Below, piece by piece: positions 54,120 to 62,386 of a DNA stretch of 64,000 bases; positions within the stretch are counted from its first letter, which is position 1, and each line of letters starts with the position of its first letter. Below the pieces are notes generated by a model, which was given only the letters and a program-made list of their open reading frames with translations, did no database searches and was not told the origin of the DNA. Source of the DNA: JBBSOK01 sp965219125 (lineage in GTDB: Bacteria; Bacteroidota; Bacteroidia; Flavobacteriales; Flavobacteriaceae); contig CBDCMO010000002.1 in assembly GCA_965219125.1 (NCBI GenBank), positions 1 through 64,000 of the forward strand. Direction: 5' to 3'. A program made the position numbers and the translations under genes.

Positions 54120-54187
54120 TAATCTTACCATTTTTCAACAAATTGAAAATACCAATTTTGAATTTCAAACCTTAAATTATAAATTGT

Positions 54188-55228
54188 TTATTTAACATCA
54201 ACCATTATCCTTCCTTCGCGGTTGGCTATTTCCCAAGCGGTAAGAAAAATTAATTTGGTTCTTCTTGCCATCAAGTCGTATTCAATTTTATCTGGTGTGT
54301 CGCTTGGTCTGTGATAATCTTCGTGTACGCCGTTAAAGTAAAATATAATCGGTACACCATTTTTTGCAAAGTTATAATGGTCGCTGCGGTAGTAAAAACG
54401 GTTTGGGTCGTTTGGATCGTCGTAGGTATAATCCAAAGCCATGTTTATGTACTTTTTGTTAACTTCTTCAGAAACTTGTTTTAACTCTTTGCTCAACATT
54501 TCGCTGCCAATTAAATATAAATAATCTGGGTTGTCAGCTTTTTGCGGGTCTATTCTACCAATCATATCGGTATTTAAATCTACAACTGTATTTGCCAATG
54601 GTAAAAGCGGATTTTCAGCATAATACTGTGAGCCATAAAGGCCAACTTCTTCGCCCGTTACATGTAAAAATAGGATAGAACGTTTTGGTCCGTGACCATC
54701 TTTTACGGCTTGTTTAAAGGCTTGCGCCATTTCTAATACAGCTATTGTACCACTACCATCATCGTCCGCACCGTTGTTTATTTCGCCATTTTTACTAATT
54801 CCGATATGATCTAAATGTGCAGAAAGCACTACAATTTCTTCAGGCTTTTCGCTACCTTTTATAAAGGCAACAACGTTTTCAGAGCCAGGTATATCTTTCC
54901 TATTGAAAAAACTAGCGGGAATATTTTGATAGTAATTATCGGTTCCCGGAGCTTCGGCAATTTTATGGTTTATGTAAAAATCACGAAGATATTCAGCAGC
55001 TTTTCGTTGTCCTTTTGAACCTGTCATTCTGCCTTCCATTTCGTCGCCCGCATAAATGTAAAGATGCTTTTTAATATCCGCCGCGGTTATTGTATTTGCA
55101 TAATCTACATTAGTTAGATTTTTTGAGGAAGTAGATTTCGTATTTGAAATACTTTCAGTAGGTGTAGTTTTTGTAGAATTACATGAAACCGCAAGTGCAA
55201 TAAATATTGTAAAAAAGAATAATTTCAT
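54188..55228 (-). CDS. M28-family metallopeptidase lipoprotein
   Basis: The 346-aa lipoprotein (AVSC lipobox) has the di-zinc M28 signatures LSAHLDHIG, NGADDDGSGTIAVLEM, TGEEVGLYGSQYYAE, a further Asp in TDMIGR, and a final His in YRSDHYNFAKNG. It likely acts as an aminopeptidase in the periplasm. It lies 12 nt downstream of the small lipoprotein gene on the same strand, suggesting co-transcription. Confidence 0.94.
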   Translation of the reverse strand: MKLFFFTIFIALAVSCNSTKTTPTESISNTKSTSSKNLTNVDYANTITAADIKKHLYIYAGDEMEGRMTGSKGQRKAAEYLRDFYINHKIAEAPGTDNYYQNIPASFFNRKDIPGSENVVAFIKGSEKPEEIVVLSAHLDHIGISKNGEINNGADDDGSGTIAVLEMAQAFKQAVKDGHGPKRSILFLHVTGEEVGLYGSQYYAENPLLPLANTVVDLNTDMIGRIDPQKADNPDYLYLIGSEMLSKELKQVSEEVNKKYINMALDYTYDDPNDPNRFYYRSDHYNFAKNGVPIIFYFNGVHEDYHRPSDTPDKIEYDLMARRTKLIFLTAWEIANREGRIMVDVK

Positions 55229-55240
55229 AGTTGTTTTTTA

Positions 55241-55573
55241 TTATTCGAATGATTGAAGTTCATAATCTTCTGGTGCTAAACCGCCTTCTTTAAGTTTCTT
55301 ATACGTTAGGATGTGTGTTTCGATATTTTCACTTCCATCGGCGTTCTGAGATTTTATGGTAATCTTCACTATATAAAGAGCGCCCAAATTTTCGACACCT
55401 CCTTTAGATTCGGATACTTCAATATCTTTATCCGCAAATGCTGTTCCTTCGGGAAGTTGCAATTTTTCGGTAATGTCTTTTTTCGCAAGATCTTTTACGG
55501 TTTCAATCTGTTTACCTTCAGTTGAACAAGCAACAAATAGAATTGTTACAAATACGATAGCTAGTTTTTTCAT
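55241..55573 (-). CDS. Small lipoprotein of unknown function
   Basis: The 110-aa product has a lipobox (FVAC) and a single short alpha/beta domain with no recognisable motif (GVENLGALYIVKITIKSQ). It probably belongs to an operon with the M28 peptidase gene downstream. Confidence 0.8.
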   Translation of the reverse strand: MKKLAIVFVTILFVACSTEGKQIETVKDLAKKDITEKLQLPEGTAFADKDIEVSESKGGVENLGALYIVKITIKSQNADGSENIETHILTYKKLKEGGLAPEDYELQSFE

Positions 55574-55738
55574 GGTTTATCATTTTTAGTGTAGCAAAGA
55601 TAAAATAACTTCAAAACGAAAATGCTAAATTTTTCCAAATACTGAGGTTTGTTGAAATTCAAAGAAAAGAGAAATGGCATCAACATTCTAGTAAGCGAGG
55701 ACTATTTTATATTAAACATAATAGCCGTGAACAATTTG

Positions 55739-55746
55739 TATATTTG
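55739..55746 (+). promoter_or_regulatory. -7 box (TATATTTG) upstream of the MBL-rhodanese gene
   Basis: Matches TAnnTTTG, 15 nt before the ATG. No -33 element was found at the expected distance. Confidence 0.45.
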
Positions 55747-55761
55747 CTAAAATTTTGATAG

Positions 55762-57144
55762 ATGAATATTGAGCAAATTTATACCGGTTGTCTCTCTCAA
55801 GGCGCCTATTATATAGAAAGTAACGGCGAAGCTGCAATCATTGATCCATTGCGGGAAACAAAGCCTTATTTAGAAAGAGCCAAACGCGATAACGCTAAAA
55901 TTAAATACATTTTCGAAACACATTTTCATGCGGATTTTGTAAGTGGTCATGTTACATTAGCACAACAAAGCGGCGGTCGAATTGTATATGGCCCAAATGC
56001 AAACCCCAAATTTGATGCGCTTATTGCAACCGATGGACAGGTGTTTACAATAGGTAGTATTACAATAACTGCGCTGCATACTCCGGGACATACTATGGAA
56101 AGTACGACTTATCTTTTAAGGGATAAAAATGAAAAAGATGTGGCAATTTTTACAGGTGATACATTGTTTTTAGGTGATGTAGGGCGACCAGATTTAGCTC
56201 AAAAATCTAATGAAATCACTCAAGAACAGCTAGCTGGAATACTTTATGAAAGCTTGCGGAACAAAATAATGCCATTGGCAGATGATATTATAGTTTATCC
56301 TGCACACGGCGCTGGTTCTGCCTGTGGAAAACATATGATGAAAGAAACAGTTGATACCTTGGGAAACCAAAAAAAGGTGAATTATGCGTTGCGTGAAGAC
56401 ATGACGAAGGACGAGTTTGTTCAAGAAGTTACAGATGGCTTAATGCCGCCGCCTGTTTATTTTCCATTAAATGTGAAAATGAATAGAGAAGGTTATGAAA
56501 ATTTAGATGATGTAATTTCTCGAGGTACAGAACCATTATCACCAGAACAGTTTGAAATGCTGGCAAATACGACAGGGGCCATAATGTTGGATGTTAGAAA
56601 TCAAAAAGATTTTGGCTTGGGGCATATTCCAAATTCCATTTTTATTGGAATTGATGGCGGATTCGCACCGTGGGTTGGAGCGCTTATTGCCGATGTTGAA
56701 CAGCCAATATTGTTAATTACCCCAAAAGATAGGGAAGAGGAAACAATTACAAGATTATCCCGTGTTGGTTTTGATAGAACAATGGGTTATTTAAAAGGCG
56801 GGATTGAAGCTTGGAGGTTGGCTGGAAAAGAAGTAGACACTGTTGAATCTATATCCGCTGAGGATTTGAAGGAAAAAATAAAAATGAAAGATCCTATTTT
56901 TGATATGCGTAATGATAGTGAATTTGCCGGAGCACATTTGCCAATCGCAAAATCTGCACCATTAGATTCGTTAAATGAAAATATTACCGCATTTCCAAAA
57001 GATAAACCGTTTTACATTCATTGTGCAAGCGGTTACAGATCCATTATTGCAGCATCTATTTTAAAAAGCCGCGGTTTTCATAATGTTGTAAATATTAATG
57101 GAGGTATTGCCGCAATTAAGGAAGTAGGCATCGAGATTGTTTAA
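55762..57144 (+). CDS. Persulfide dioxygenase-like MBL hydrolase fused to two rhodanese domains
   Basis: The 460-aa protein has an N-terminal metallo-beta-lactamase fold with THFHADFVSGH (H54, H56, D58), FTGDTLFLGDVGRPDL and YPAHGAG, typical of ETHE1/CstB-like persulfide dioxygenases. Two rhodanese domains follow: one from about 260 to 355 whose active-site position (ITPKDREE) lacks Cys, and one ending the protein with C421 in HCASGYRS. It oxidises glutathione/bacillithiol persulfide sulphur (role inferred from family). Monocistronic. Confidence 0.92.
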   Translation: MNIEQIYTGCLSQGAYYIESNGEAAIIDPLRETKPYLERAKRDNAKIKYIFETHFHADFVSGHVTLAQQSGGRIVYGPNANPKFDALIATDGQVFTIGSITITALHTPGHTMESTTYLLRDKNEKDVAIFTGDTLFLGDVGRPDLAQKSNEITQEQLAGILYESLRNKIMPLADDIIVYPAHGAGSACGKHMMKETVDTLGNQKKVNYALREDMTKDEFVQEVTDGLMPPPVYFPLNVKMNREGYENLDDVISRGTEPLSPEQFEMLANTTGAIMLDVRNQKDFGLGHIPNSIFIGIDGGFAPWVGALIADVEQPILLITPKDREEETITRLSRVGFDRTMGYLKGGIEAWRLAGKEVDTVESISAEDLKEKIKMKDPIFDMRNDSEFAGAHLPIAKSAPLDSLNENITAFPKDKPFYIHCASGYRSIIAASILKSRGFHNVVNINGGIAAIKEVGIEIV

Positions 57145-57179
57145 TTTCTTAAATTCGAACTTAAAAAAATATAGCAAAA

Positions 57180-57205
57180 CCCCGATGTTGGGGAAAGCAT
57201 CGGGG
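57180..57205. other. GC-rich hairpin without a T-run
   Basis: CCCCGATG (57180-57187) and CATCGGGG (57198-57205) form a strong stem. There is no T-run after it, so it is not a typical terminator, although it lies between two convergent gene ends. Confidence 0.6.
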
Positions 57206-57233
57206 CACATTTGCCTTATTTTGGGGATAAAAT

Positions 57234-57719
57234 TTATCTCAAATTATCGGCAATATCTTCAAGTGACTTTACTTGAGATAATGTGGTCTTAACCTCTGTA
57301 GCTTGTTTTGTTACTACACTCGATATATTTTGAGGAAAATTTGTGTTTTTTAAAGTTTCTGAATATTCGTCCCAGCTGGCTTTTTCACCTCTTATACATT
57401 CTTCTAATATAGATTCATCTGTATGTCCTGTTACGGCACTTTTTATATCTATCCACGCTCTATGCAATGTTCCGGTTGCACTACCACTTTCTTTAGGTTG
57501 CGCATTAAGATTTCTAAGTTCTTGCGTAAGTTCATTTGCAAAACGACCGCGTTGGGCAGCTTGTTTTTTTAAAAAACCTTTTAGATTAGGGCTTTTCGCA
57601 TCTTCCATAGCTTTCTTAAAGCCTTTTTCTGCATCATAATTTTTTTCGAGTAAGCCTTGTAAGTTATCAACTATTTCATCATGAATGTTTTGATCTGCTT
57701 GTTCTTTTGTAGTTTCCAT
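57234..57719 (-). CDS. DUF2383 / PA2169-like four-helix protein
   Basis: The 161-aa helical protein matches the PA2169-like group: an N-terminal VDNLQGLLEKNYDAEKGF, KGFLKKQAAQRGRFANEL, and a later TGTLHRAWIDIKSAVTGHTD. These ferritin-like four-helix proteins are linked to general stress in several bacteria; the exact role is unknown. It lies next to the tiny-gene island and an AraC regulator. Confidence 0.87.
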   Translation of the reverse strand: METTKEQADQNIHDEIVDNLQGLLEKNYDAEKGFKKAMEDAKSPNLKGFLKKQAAQRGRFANELTQELRNLNAQPKESGSATGTLHRAWIDIKSAVTGHTDESILEECIRGEKASWDEYSETLKNTNFPQNISSVVTKQATEVKTTLSQVKSLEDIADNLR

Positions 57720-57998
57720 ATAAATTTTATTAAATTAAACGTTTTTTGTTTAGTAAAGATAAAATCAATTAAACATCTAGAATGTTTACATTTTGCCAAT
57801 TCGGAAGGTTTTAACATCAATAAAATATTAATCTCCAATTTTTTAAGAATAGAATAGATATACTAATACATATCAAAATAAAGATAATACATAAGCTAAA
57901 TTTGCAGTTAAATATATGTTACAGAAGGAATAATTACTTTAGCTTACTATCTAAATTTATAATAGAAAAAATTAATATTAATTAAAATTAAAACTGTT

Positions 57999-58121
57999 AT
58001 GAACACACAAGATCAAAATCAGAATCAAAAGAATCCTCAGCAACAGAAAAATCCGCAGCAGCAACAGCAAGATTCCCAAAGACCACAAGGTCAAAAAAAT
58101 TCGCAAAAAGAAGAGGAATAG
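57999..58121 (+). CDS. Tiny Gln-rich disordered protein, 40 aa
   Basis: ATG 57999 to TAG 58121 encodes MNTQDQNQNQ followed by Gln/Pro/Lys-rich sequence with no hydrophobic core. It is too short for standard gene calling. It has its own rho-independent terminator at 58159-58196 and shares the start MxTQDxN with the next tiny frame, so coding is supported by a paralogue. Function unknown; resembles stress-induced disordered proteins. Confidence 0.6.
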   Translation: MNTQDQNQNQKNPQQQKNPQQQQQDSQRPQGQKNSQKEEE

Positions 58122-58158
58122 CGAATAATTATTAAAAGAATATTGACGTAAGATTTTC

Positions 58159-58196
58159 AAACCCAATAAATTTTTCAAAAATTTATTGGGTTTTGC
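58159..58196 (+). terminator. Terminator of the 40-aa gene
   Basis: AAACCCAATAAATTTTT pairs with AAAAATTTATTGGGTTT and is followed by T-rich sequence. Confidence 0.9.
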
Positions 58197-58303
58197 TATT
58201 TTGGCTTTTGAGTTAAGAAAATGATTTTTAAGAATAATCTATTTTGTATTCATCGATTAATTTTAGTATTGAAATAATTAATAATAATCTTAAATAAAAA
58301 ACT

Positions 58304-58420
58304 ATGAGCACACAAGACAAAAACAAGAAAATGGATCCAAAAAAAAATGACGCAAAAAAACAAAATCCAAAAAAGAACGATTCCAAAATGGAAAAGCCTA
58401 AAAGCAATACCAAAAAATAG
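58304..58420 (+). CDS. Tiny Lys-rich disordered protein, 38 aa
   Basis: ATG 58304 to TAG 58420 encodes MSTQDKNKKM then a Lys/Asn/Asp-rich tail without any hydrophobic part. The start MSTQDKN parallels MNTQDQN of the upstream tiny gene at both protein and DNA level (ATGA, CACACAAGA). It has its own terminator at 58453-58490. Probably a diverged duplicate; function unknown. Confidence 0.6.
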   Translation: MSTQDKNKKMDPKKNDAKKQNPKKNDSKMEKPKSNTKK

Positions 58421-58452
58421 TGATGTTATAAAGTTCATTTACTTTTTTGGTC

Positions 58453-58490
58453 AAACCCTTTTCAATGTCGCTAACGAAAAGGGTTTATTT
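58453..58490 (+). terminator. Terminator of the 38-aa gene
   Basis: AAACCCTTTTC (58453-58463) pairs with GAAAAGGGTTT (58476-58486), followed by ATTTATC. Confidence 0.85.
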
Positions 58491-58514
58491 ATCTAATAAT
58501 AAAACTTAATTATT

Positions 58515-58602
58515 ATGAAAAGAGGATTTTCTAAAAAATGGTAAAAAACCGAAAAAGCGCCATAAAAAGAAACTCCTGAAAATGGATCAGGCCTTTCTAT
58601 AA
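58515..58602 (+). pseudogene. Possible frameshifted tiny basic gene
   Basis: ATG 58515 opens MKRGFSKKW then hits a stop after nine codons. The frame one base over continues NGKKPKKRHKKKLLKMDQAF to a stop at 58602. Deleting one A from the run of six at 58533-58538 would join them into a 28-residue basic protein. This may be a real frameshift, a sequencing error in a homopolymer, or chance; a terminator follows. Confidence 0.35.
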
Positions 58603-58678
58603 TATGAATGGTGTAGATAAAAGAAATAAAAAGCGAGGAAAAAATAATTATTTATATTAGCCACATTCTAAATTTAAG

Positions 58679-58712
58679 AGACCTTTTTATAAAACGAGAA
58701 GGTCTTTTTATT
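58679..58712. terminator. Terminator between the third tiny frame and the AraC gene
   Basis: AGACCTT pairs with AAGGTCT, followed by TTTTTATTTT. It may also serve the minus-strand AraC gene. Confidence 0.75.
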
Positions 58713-58728
58713 TTAGGCTATGAAATAC

Positions 58729-59742
58729 TTATTTTCTGTTCTTTTTCCGAAAGTCTGATGGTGTGATATTATATTCAGCTTTAAAAATCTTGGAAAAATA
58801 ACTTTTACTGTTTAGCCCTATTCTGTTAATAATTTCAGAGATATTGTAATCTGTGTTAAGCATTAAATCCTTGGCTAATTCAAATCTCTTTTTTTGAACG
58901 TACGTATTTACAGTATTGCCGTACATTATTTTAAAGCCTTGTTGCAGCTTGTTAATGTTTAACCCTACTTCTTGAGCTATTTCTTCAACCGTGAGGGAAT
59001 CTGAAATATTAACTCCAATATAATCAGCGGCATTTTTTATTTGATTGATTTCTGTTTTTCGCAATAAGTTGTCGCTATCGCTAAATTTATCATCCAGATA
59101 TTCAATAATTTCCTGACTCAAAACTTGATACGTCATACCTTCCAAAAATATGACTCTAACCATGTCGGTACGTTCAAATTCCACCAATTCCTTAAATAAA
59201 TCGGCAGTTTTCAAACTAAAAAATCCATTGTGATAAAAACTTTGATCATTGCGGACATCATTAAATAGTTCCTTTAAACCATCGTCTACATCATTAAAAT
59301 TTACTAATAGCCTTTGTGTAAAACGTTCTACAACCATTTCAACACTATTAAGTGTTGTTTCAACGTTACTTTTAAAATTAAGAATGTGTCCATTATTAAA
59401 AGAACTGGAAACTATAGCATTTTGATATTGTTCAAGATTGTGTAAGGTAGTTTCCCCTTGAAAACTATGGGTAACGTGGCCATTTAGTATATATAGAAAT
59501 TTTAGTGGATGTATTTCGTCAACTATATAGCTAATTTGTGTATCCTCATTAAAGTTGCAATGATATATTATTAAACCTAAACCACTGTCAAAATTTATAC
59601 CTGTAATGTATCCCGCGCCCACATGTTCGGGTAGATGTAATTTATATTCTCCAAATTTTTCAATAACCTCTGTATTAAATGCTCTGGCTAAATCTTTAAT
59701 CACTTCTTTTATAGGTAGTGAACTGACTTCTATTTTTTTCAT
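58729..59742 (-). CDS. AraC-family transcriptional regulator
   Basis: The 337-aa regulator has an N-terminal cupin-like sensing domain (FLYILNGHVTHSFQGE) and a C-terminal AraC helix-turn-helix (LTVEEIAQEVGLNINKLQQG and INRIGLNSKSYFSKIFK). It is not membrane-bound. It sits between the tiny-gene island and the DUF1328-like gene. Its ligand and targets are unknown; the neighbouring stress genes are plausible targets. Confidence 0.94.
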   Translation of the reverse strand: MKKIEVSSLPIKEVIKDLARAFNTEVIEKFGEYKLHLPEHVGAGYITGINFDSGLGLIIYHCNFNEDTQISYIVDEIHPLKFLYILNGHVTHSFQGETTLHNLEQYQNAIVSSSFNNGHILNFKSNVETTLNSVEMVVERFTQRLLVNFNDVDDGLKELFNDVRNDQSFYHNGFFSLKTADLFKELVEFERTDMVRVIFLEGMTYQVLSQEIIEYLDDKFSDSDNLLRKTEINQIKNAADYIGVNISDSLTVEEIAQEVGLNINKLQQGFKIMYGNTVNTYVQKKRFELAKDLMLNTDYNISEIINRIGLNSKSYFSKIFKAEYNITPSDFRKKNRK

Positions 59743-59943
59743 TTTTATCTTTAAGACTGTGCGAATATATTTACATTGACTATAAATTTATAGTGCTTAT
59801 GCTATGTAAACTAACGTATATGATAAAAGTAGGGAGAATATGGTTAATAATGAGCGGTTCTAAATTTTAAGGGAAACTTAATTTATAATGGTTTTCCAAA
59901 ATTATAAATTTAAGGACAAAAATGTAACGCAGTAAGTCCTGAA

Positions 59944-60162
59944 TTAAAACATTTTTGCGCGGCGCTTAGAATTATTAAATCTTCCTAAAACTGCCGATAG
60001 CAGAAAAAGACTGAAAATAATGTAGAAGGCAATTTGAAAACTTGTTATGGGGCCAAAGCCTATTCCTAAAAAACCTACTACGGCCGTAACGGTGCTTAGA
60101 AAAATAAGAAGTATACATAGATAGTAATAATCATTATTCTCTTTTTTGAATACTTTTTTCAT
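59944..60162 (-). CDS. DUF1328-like small membrane protein, 72 aa
   Basis: Two membrane helices (LCILLIFLSTVTAVVGFLGIGF and IAFYIIFSLFLLSAVLGRF) with the GFLGIGFGPI turn and a C-terminal basic tail (NNSKRRAKMF) resemble the small DUF1328/YtjA-like membrane proteins. These are often stress-induced. The upstream AraC gene is on the same strand. Confidence 0.6.
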   Translation of the reverse strand: MKKVFKKENNDYYYLCILLIFLSTVTAVVGFLGIGFGPITSFQIAFYIIFSLFLLSAVLGRFNNSKRRAKMF

Positions 60163-60345
60163 AGCTACAAAAATTGGTGAATCTAAATTAGTGATTAAAA
60201 GTTAAAAAAATTAACATAAATCATTTTAGATTAACACAAAACGCATAAAATCAACAAATTGAAAATTCAATGTTTTTTCTCATACATTAATAATTACAAA
60301 ATTTGCATGATGTTCGAAGGTTTAGACCATTCAAATCAGTTTCGC

Positions 60346-60353
60346 TATTTTTG
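60346..60353 (+). promoter_or_regulatory. -7 box (TATTTTTG) for the nitroreductase gene
   Basis: Matches TAnnTTTG about 18 nt before ATG 60372 and supports that start. Confidence 0.5.
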
Positions 60354-60371
60354 AATAATCAAAATTATTAT

Positions 60372-61010
60372 ATGAATTCTCAGATTCTCGAAAGTTTGAA
60401 ATGGCGTTATGCCACAAAAAAATTCGACCCAAAGAAAAAACTTTCAGCAGAAAAACTCTCTGTATTAAAAGAAACATTCAATCTTACTGCCACATCTTAT
60501 GGTTTGCAACCACTTAAAATGTTGGTAATAACTAATGATAAACTCAAGGAAAAATTAGTTCCGTTATCTTTTAATCAGCTTCAAGTTAGAGATGCAAGCC
60601 ACGTTTTGGTATTGTGTATTGATACGTTTATAACAGCAAATTTTATAAAAGACCATTTTAAAAGAGTCGAAAATTTACAAGAAACCGACCGAGCAATTTT
60701 AGAACCATTCGAAGAATTTTTAATAGGCAATTTTGAAAACAAGAGCGCTTCGGAAATTAAAGCTTGGATGATTAATCAATTATACTTGATATTTGGCGCG
60801 TTACTTACTGCTTGCGCGGTTGAAGAAATTGACAGTTGCCCGATAGAAGGATTTGAATCTGAAAAATATGATGAACTCTTAAATCTGAAAGAAAAAAATC
60901 TTGAATCAATTTTGGTTTTGCCGATTGGTTATAGGGCAGAAGACGATATGTTTGCCAATCTTAAAAAAGTAAGAAGAGGAACCGAAGAACTGATTTATGA
61001 TATCAATTAA
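60372..61010 (+). CDS. Nitroreductase-family NAD(P)H-dependent oxidoreductase
   Basis: The 212-aa FMN enzyme has the family start MNSQILESLKWRYATKKFDP, a LTATSYGLQPLKMLVI flavin-site segment, and the C-terminal VLPIGYRAEDD. It reduces nitro compounds or quinones in vitro in related proteins. The ATG at 60372 is used because a promoter box precedes it; the earlier TTG is unlikely. Confidence 0.92.
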   Translation: MNSQILESLKWRYATKKFDPKKKLSAEKLSVLKETFNLTATSYGLQPLKMLVITNDKLKEKLVPLSFNQLQVRDASHVLVLCIDTFITANFIKDHFKRVENLQETDRAILEPFEEFLIGNFENKSASEIKAWMINQLYLIFGALLTACAVEEIDSCPIEGFESEKYDELLNLKEKNLESILVLPIGYRAEDDMFANLKKVRRGTEELIYDIN

Positions 61011-61165
61011 AGTCTTTCAATACGCAACCAAACTGCCTATATTACATCTTATTTGAGTAGTTTTGATATTCAAAATCAATATTAAATATACAATAGTTTA
61101 AAGCAATTTAGTTTTAAATATTTTTCAACTAAAGTTTAAACGCTAAACATTTAAACATTTTTAAA

Positions 61166-62386
61166 ATGCCCGGATTTGAAATTTTTGGCGCTGAGGAGCG
61201 TGCCCAAGTAAATGAAGTATTAGAAACAGGCGTACTAATGCGTTATGGTTTTGATGGAATGCGCAATAATATTTGGAAAGCGAAGGAATTTGAAAAAGCA
61301 TTTGCAGCAAGAATGCAAACAAAAAATTGTCAATTAGTTTCAAGCGGAACAGCTGCACTAACAGTTGCACTTGCGGCAGCAGAAATAGGAGCGGGCGATG
61401 AAGTTATAATGCCAACTTTTACTTTCGTAGCAAGTTTTGAATCTATTTTGGCAATTGGCGCTATTCCAATTTTGGTTGATATTGATGATACGCTGGCTTT
61501 AGATCCTAAAGCGGTTGAGGCTGCAATTACAGCAAAAACTCGTTGCGTAATGCCCGTACATATGTGTGGCTCAATGGCAAATTTGAGTGCTTTAAAAACA
61601 ATTTGCAATACTCATAATTTAATTTTATTAGAAGATGCCTGCCAAGCAATTGGTGGTAGTTATGACGGAATTCCCTTGGGAGCTTATGGAGATTTGGGCT
61701 GTTTTTCATTTGATTATGTAAAGACCATAACTTGCGGCGAAGGTGGCGGTATTATTACAAACAATAACAAATATGCTATCCGCTCAGACCAATATCAAGA
61801 TCACGGTCACGATCATATTGGGAAAGATAGAGGTGCAGAAACACATCCAATTTTGGGGTATAATTATCGAATTTCTGAATTAAACGCAGCTGTTGGTGTT
61901 GCTCAATTAAAGAAGATTGATGATATTCTTGAAATGCAAAAGGAAAATTATACAGTAATGTATAACGCAATAAAAGATATTGAAGGAATTACTTTTAGGC
62001 ATGTTCCCCAAGGTGGCGTCCAAAATTATTCGTTCTTAAATTTCTTTTTGCCAACACAGGAATTAACCGAAATGGCTCATAAAGCATTATCAGAAAATGG
62101 AGTAGATGCCTGTTTTTATTGGTACAAAAACAATTGGCATTACATAAATGGTTGGGAACATTTGAAAAATAAAATAAGTGCCGGTAATCTTTCTTCGGAA
62201 GTAAAAAAACAACTTCAAAATTTTGATGAAGTAGATTTTTCAAAAAGCGATTTTTGGATGGGCCGGACTATTTCTTCATTGGTGAAAATAGGTTGGACTG
62301 AAATTCAAATTAAAGAACGTTCAGCAAAAATGGCAAAAATACTTCATCAAATAATTCAAAAGAATAATAGCAAGGTAATTGTATGA
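61166..62386 (+). CDS. DegT/DnrJ/EryC1/StrS-family aminotransferase
   Basis: The 406-aa PLP aminotransferase has the internal-aldimine Lys K186 in FDYVKTITCGEGGG, a VSSGTAALTVAL cofactor site, DEVIMPTFTFVAS, and LEDACQAIGG. The family makes amino sugars for surface glycans; here no other glycan gene is adjacent, so the substrate is unknown. It overlaps the next gene by 4 nt (ATGA). Confidence 0.93.
   Translation: MPGFEIFGAEERAQVNEVLETGVLMRYGFDGMRNNIWKAKEFEKAFAARMQTKNCQLVSSGTAALTVALAAAEIGAGDEVIMPTFTFVASFESILAIGAIPILVDIDDTLALDPKAVEAAITAKTRCVMPVHMCGSMANLSALKTICNTHNLILLEDACQAIGGSYDGIPLGAYGDLGCFSFDYVKTITCGEGGGIITNNNKYAIRSDQYQDHGHDHIGKDRGAETHPILGYNYRISELNAAVGVAQLKKIDDILEMQKENYTVMYNAIKDIEGITFRHVPQGGVQNYSFLNFFLPTQELTEMAHKALSENGVDACFYWYKNNWHYINGWEHLKNKISAGNLSSEVKKQLQNFDEVDFSKSDFWMGRTISSLVKIGWTEIQIKERSAKMAKILHQIIQKNNSKVIV

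Noticed and set aside
57180..57205. GC hairpin as terminator of the MBL-rhodanese gene
   Set aside because: The stem is strong but no T-run follows on either strand, so it is listed only as a hairpin.
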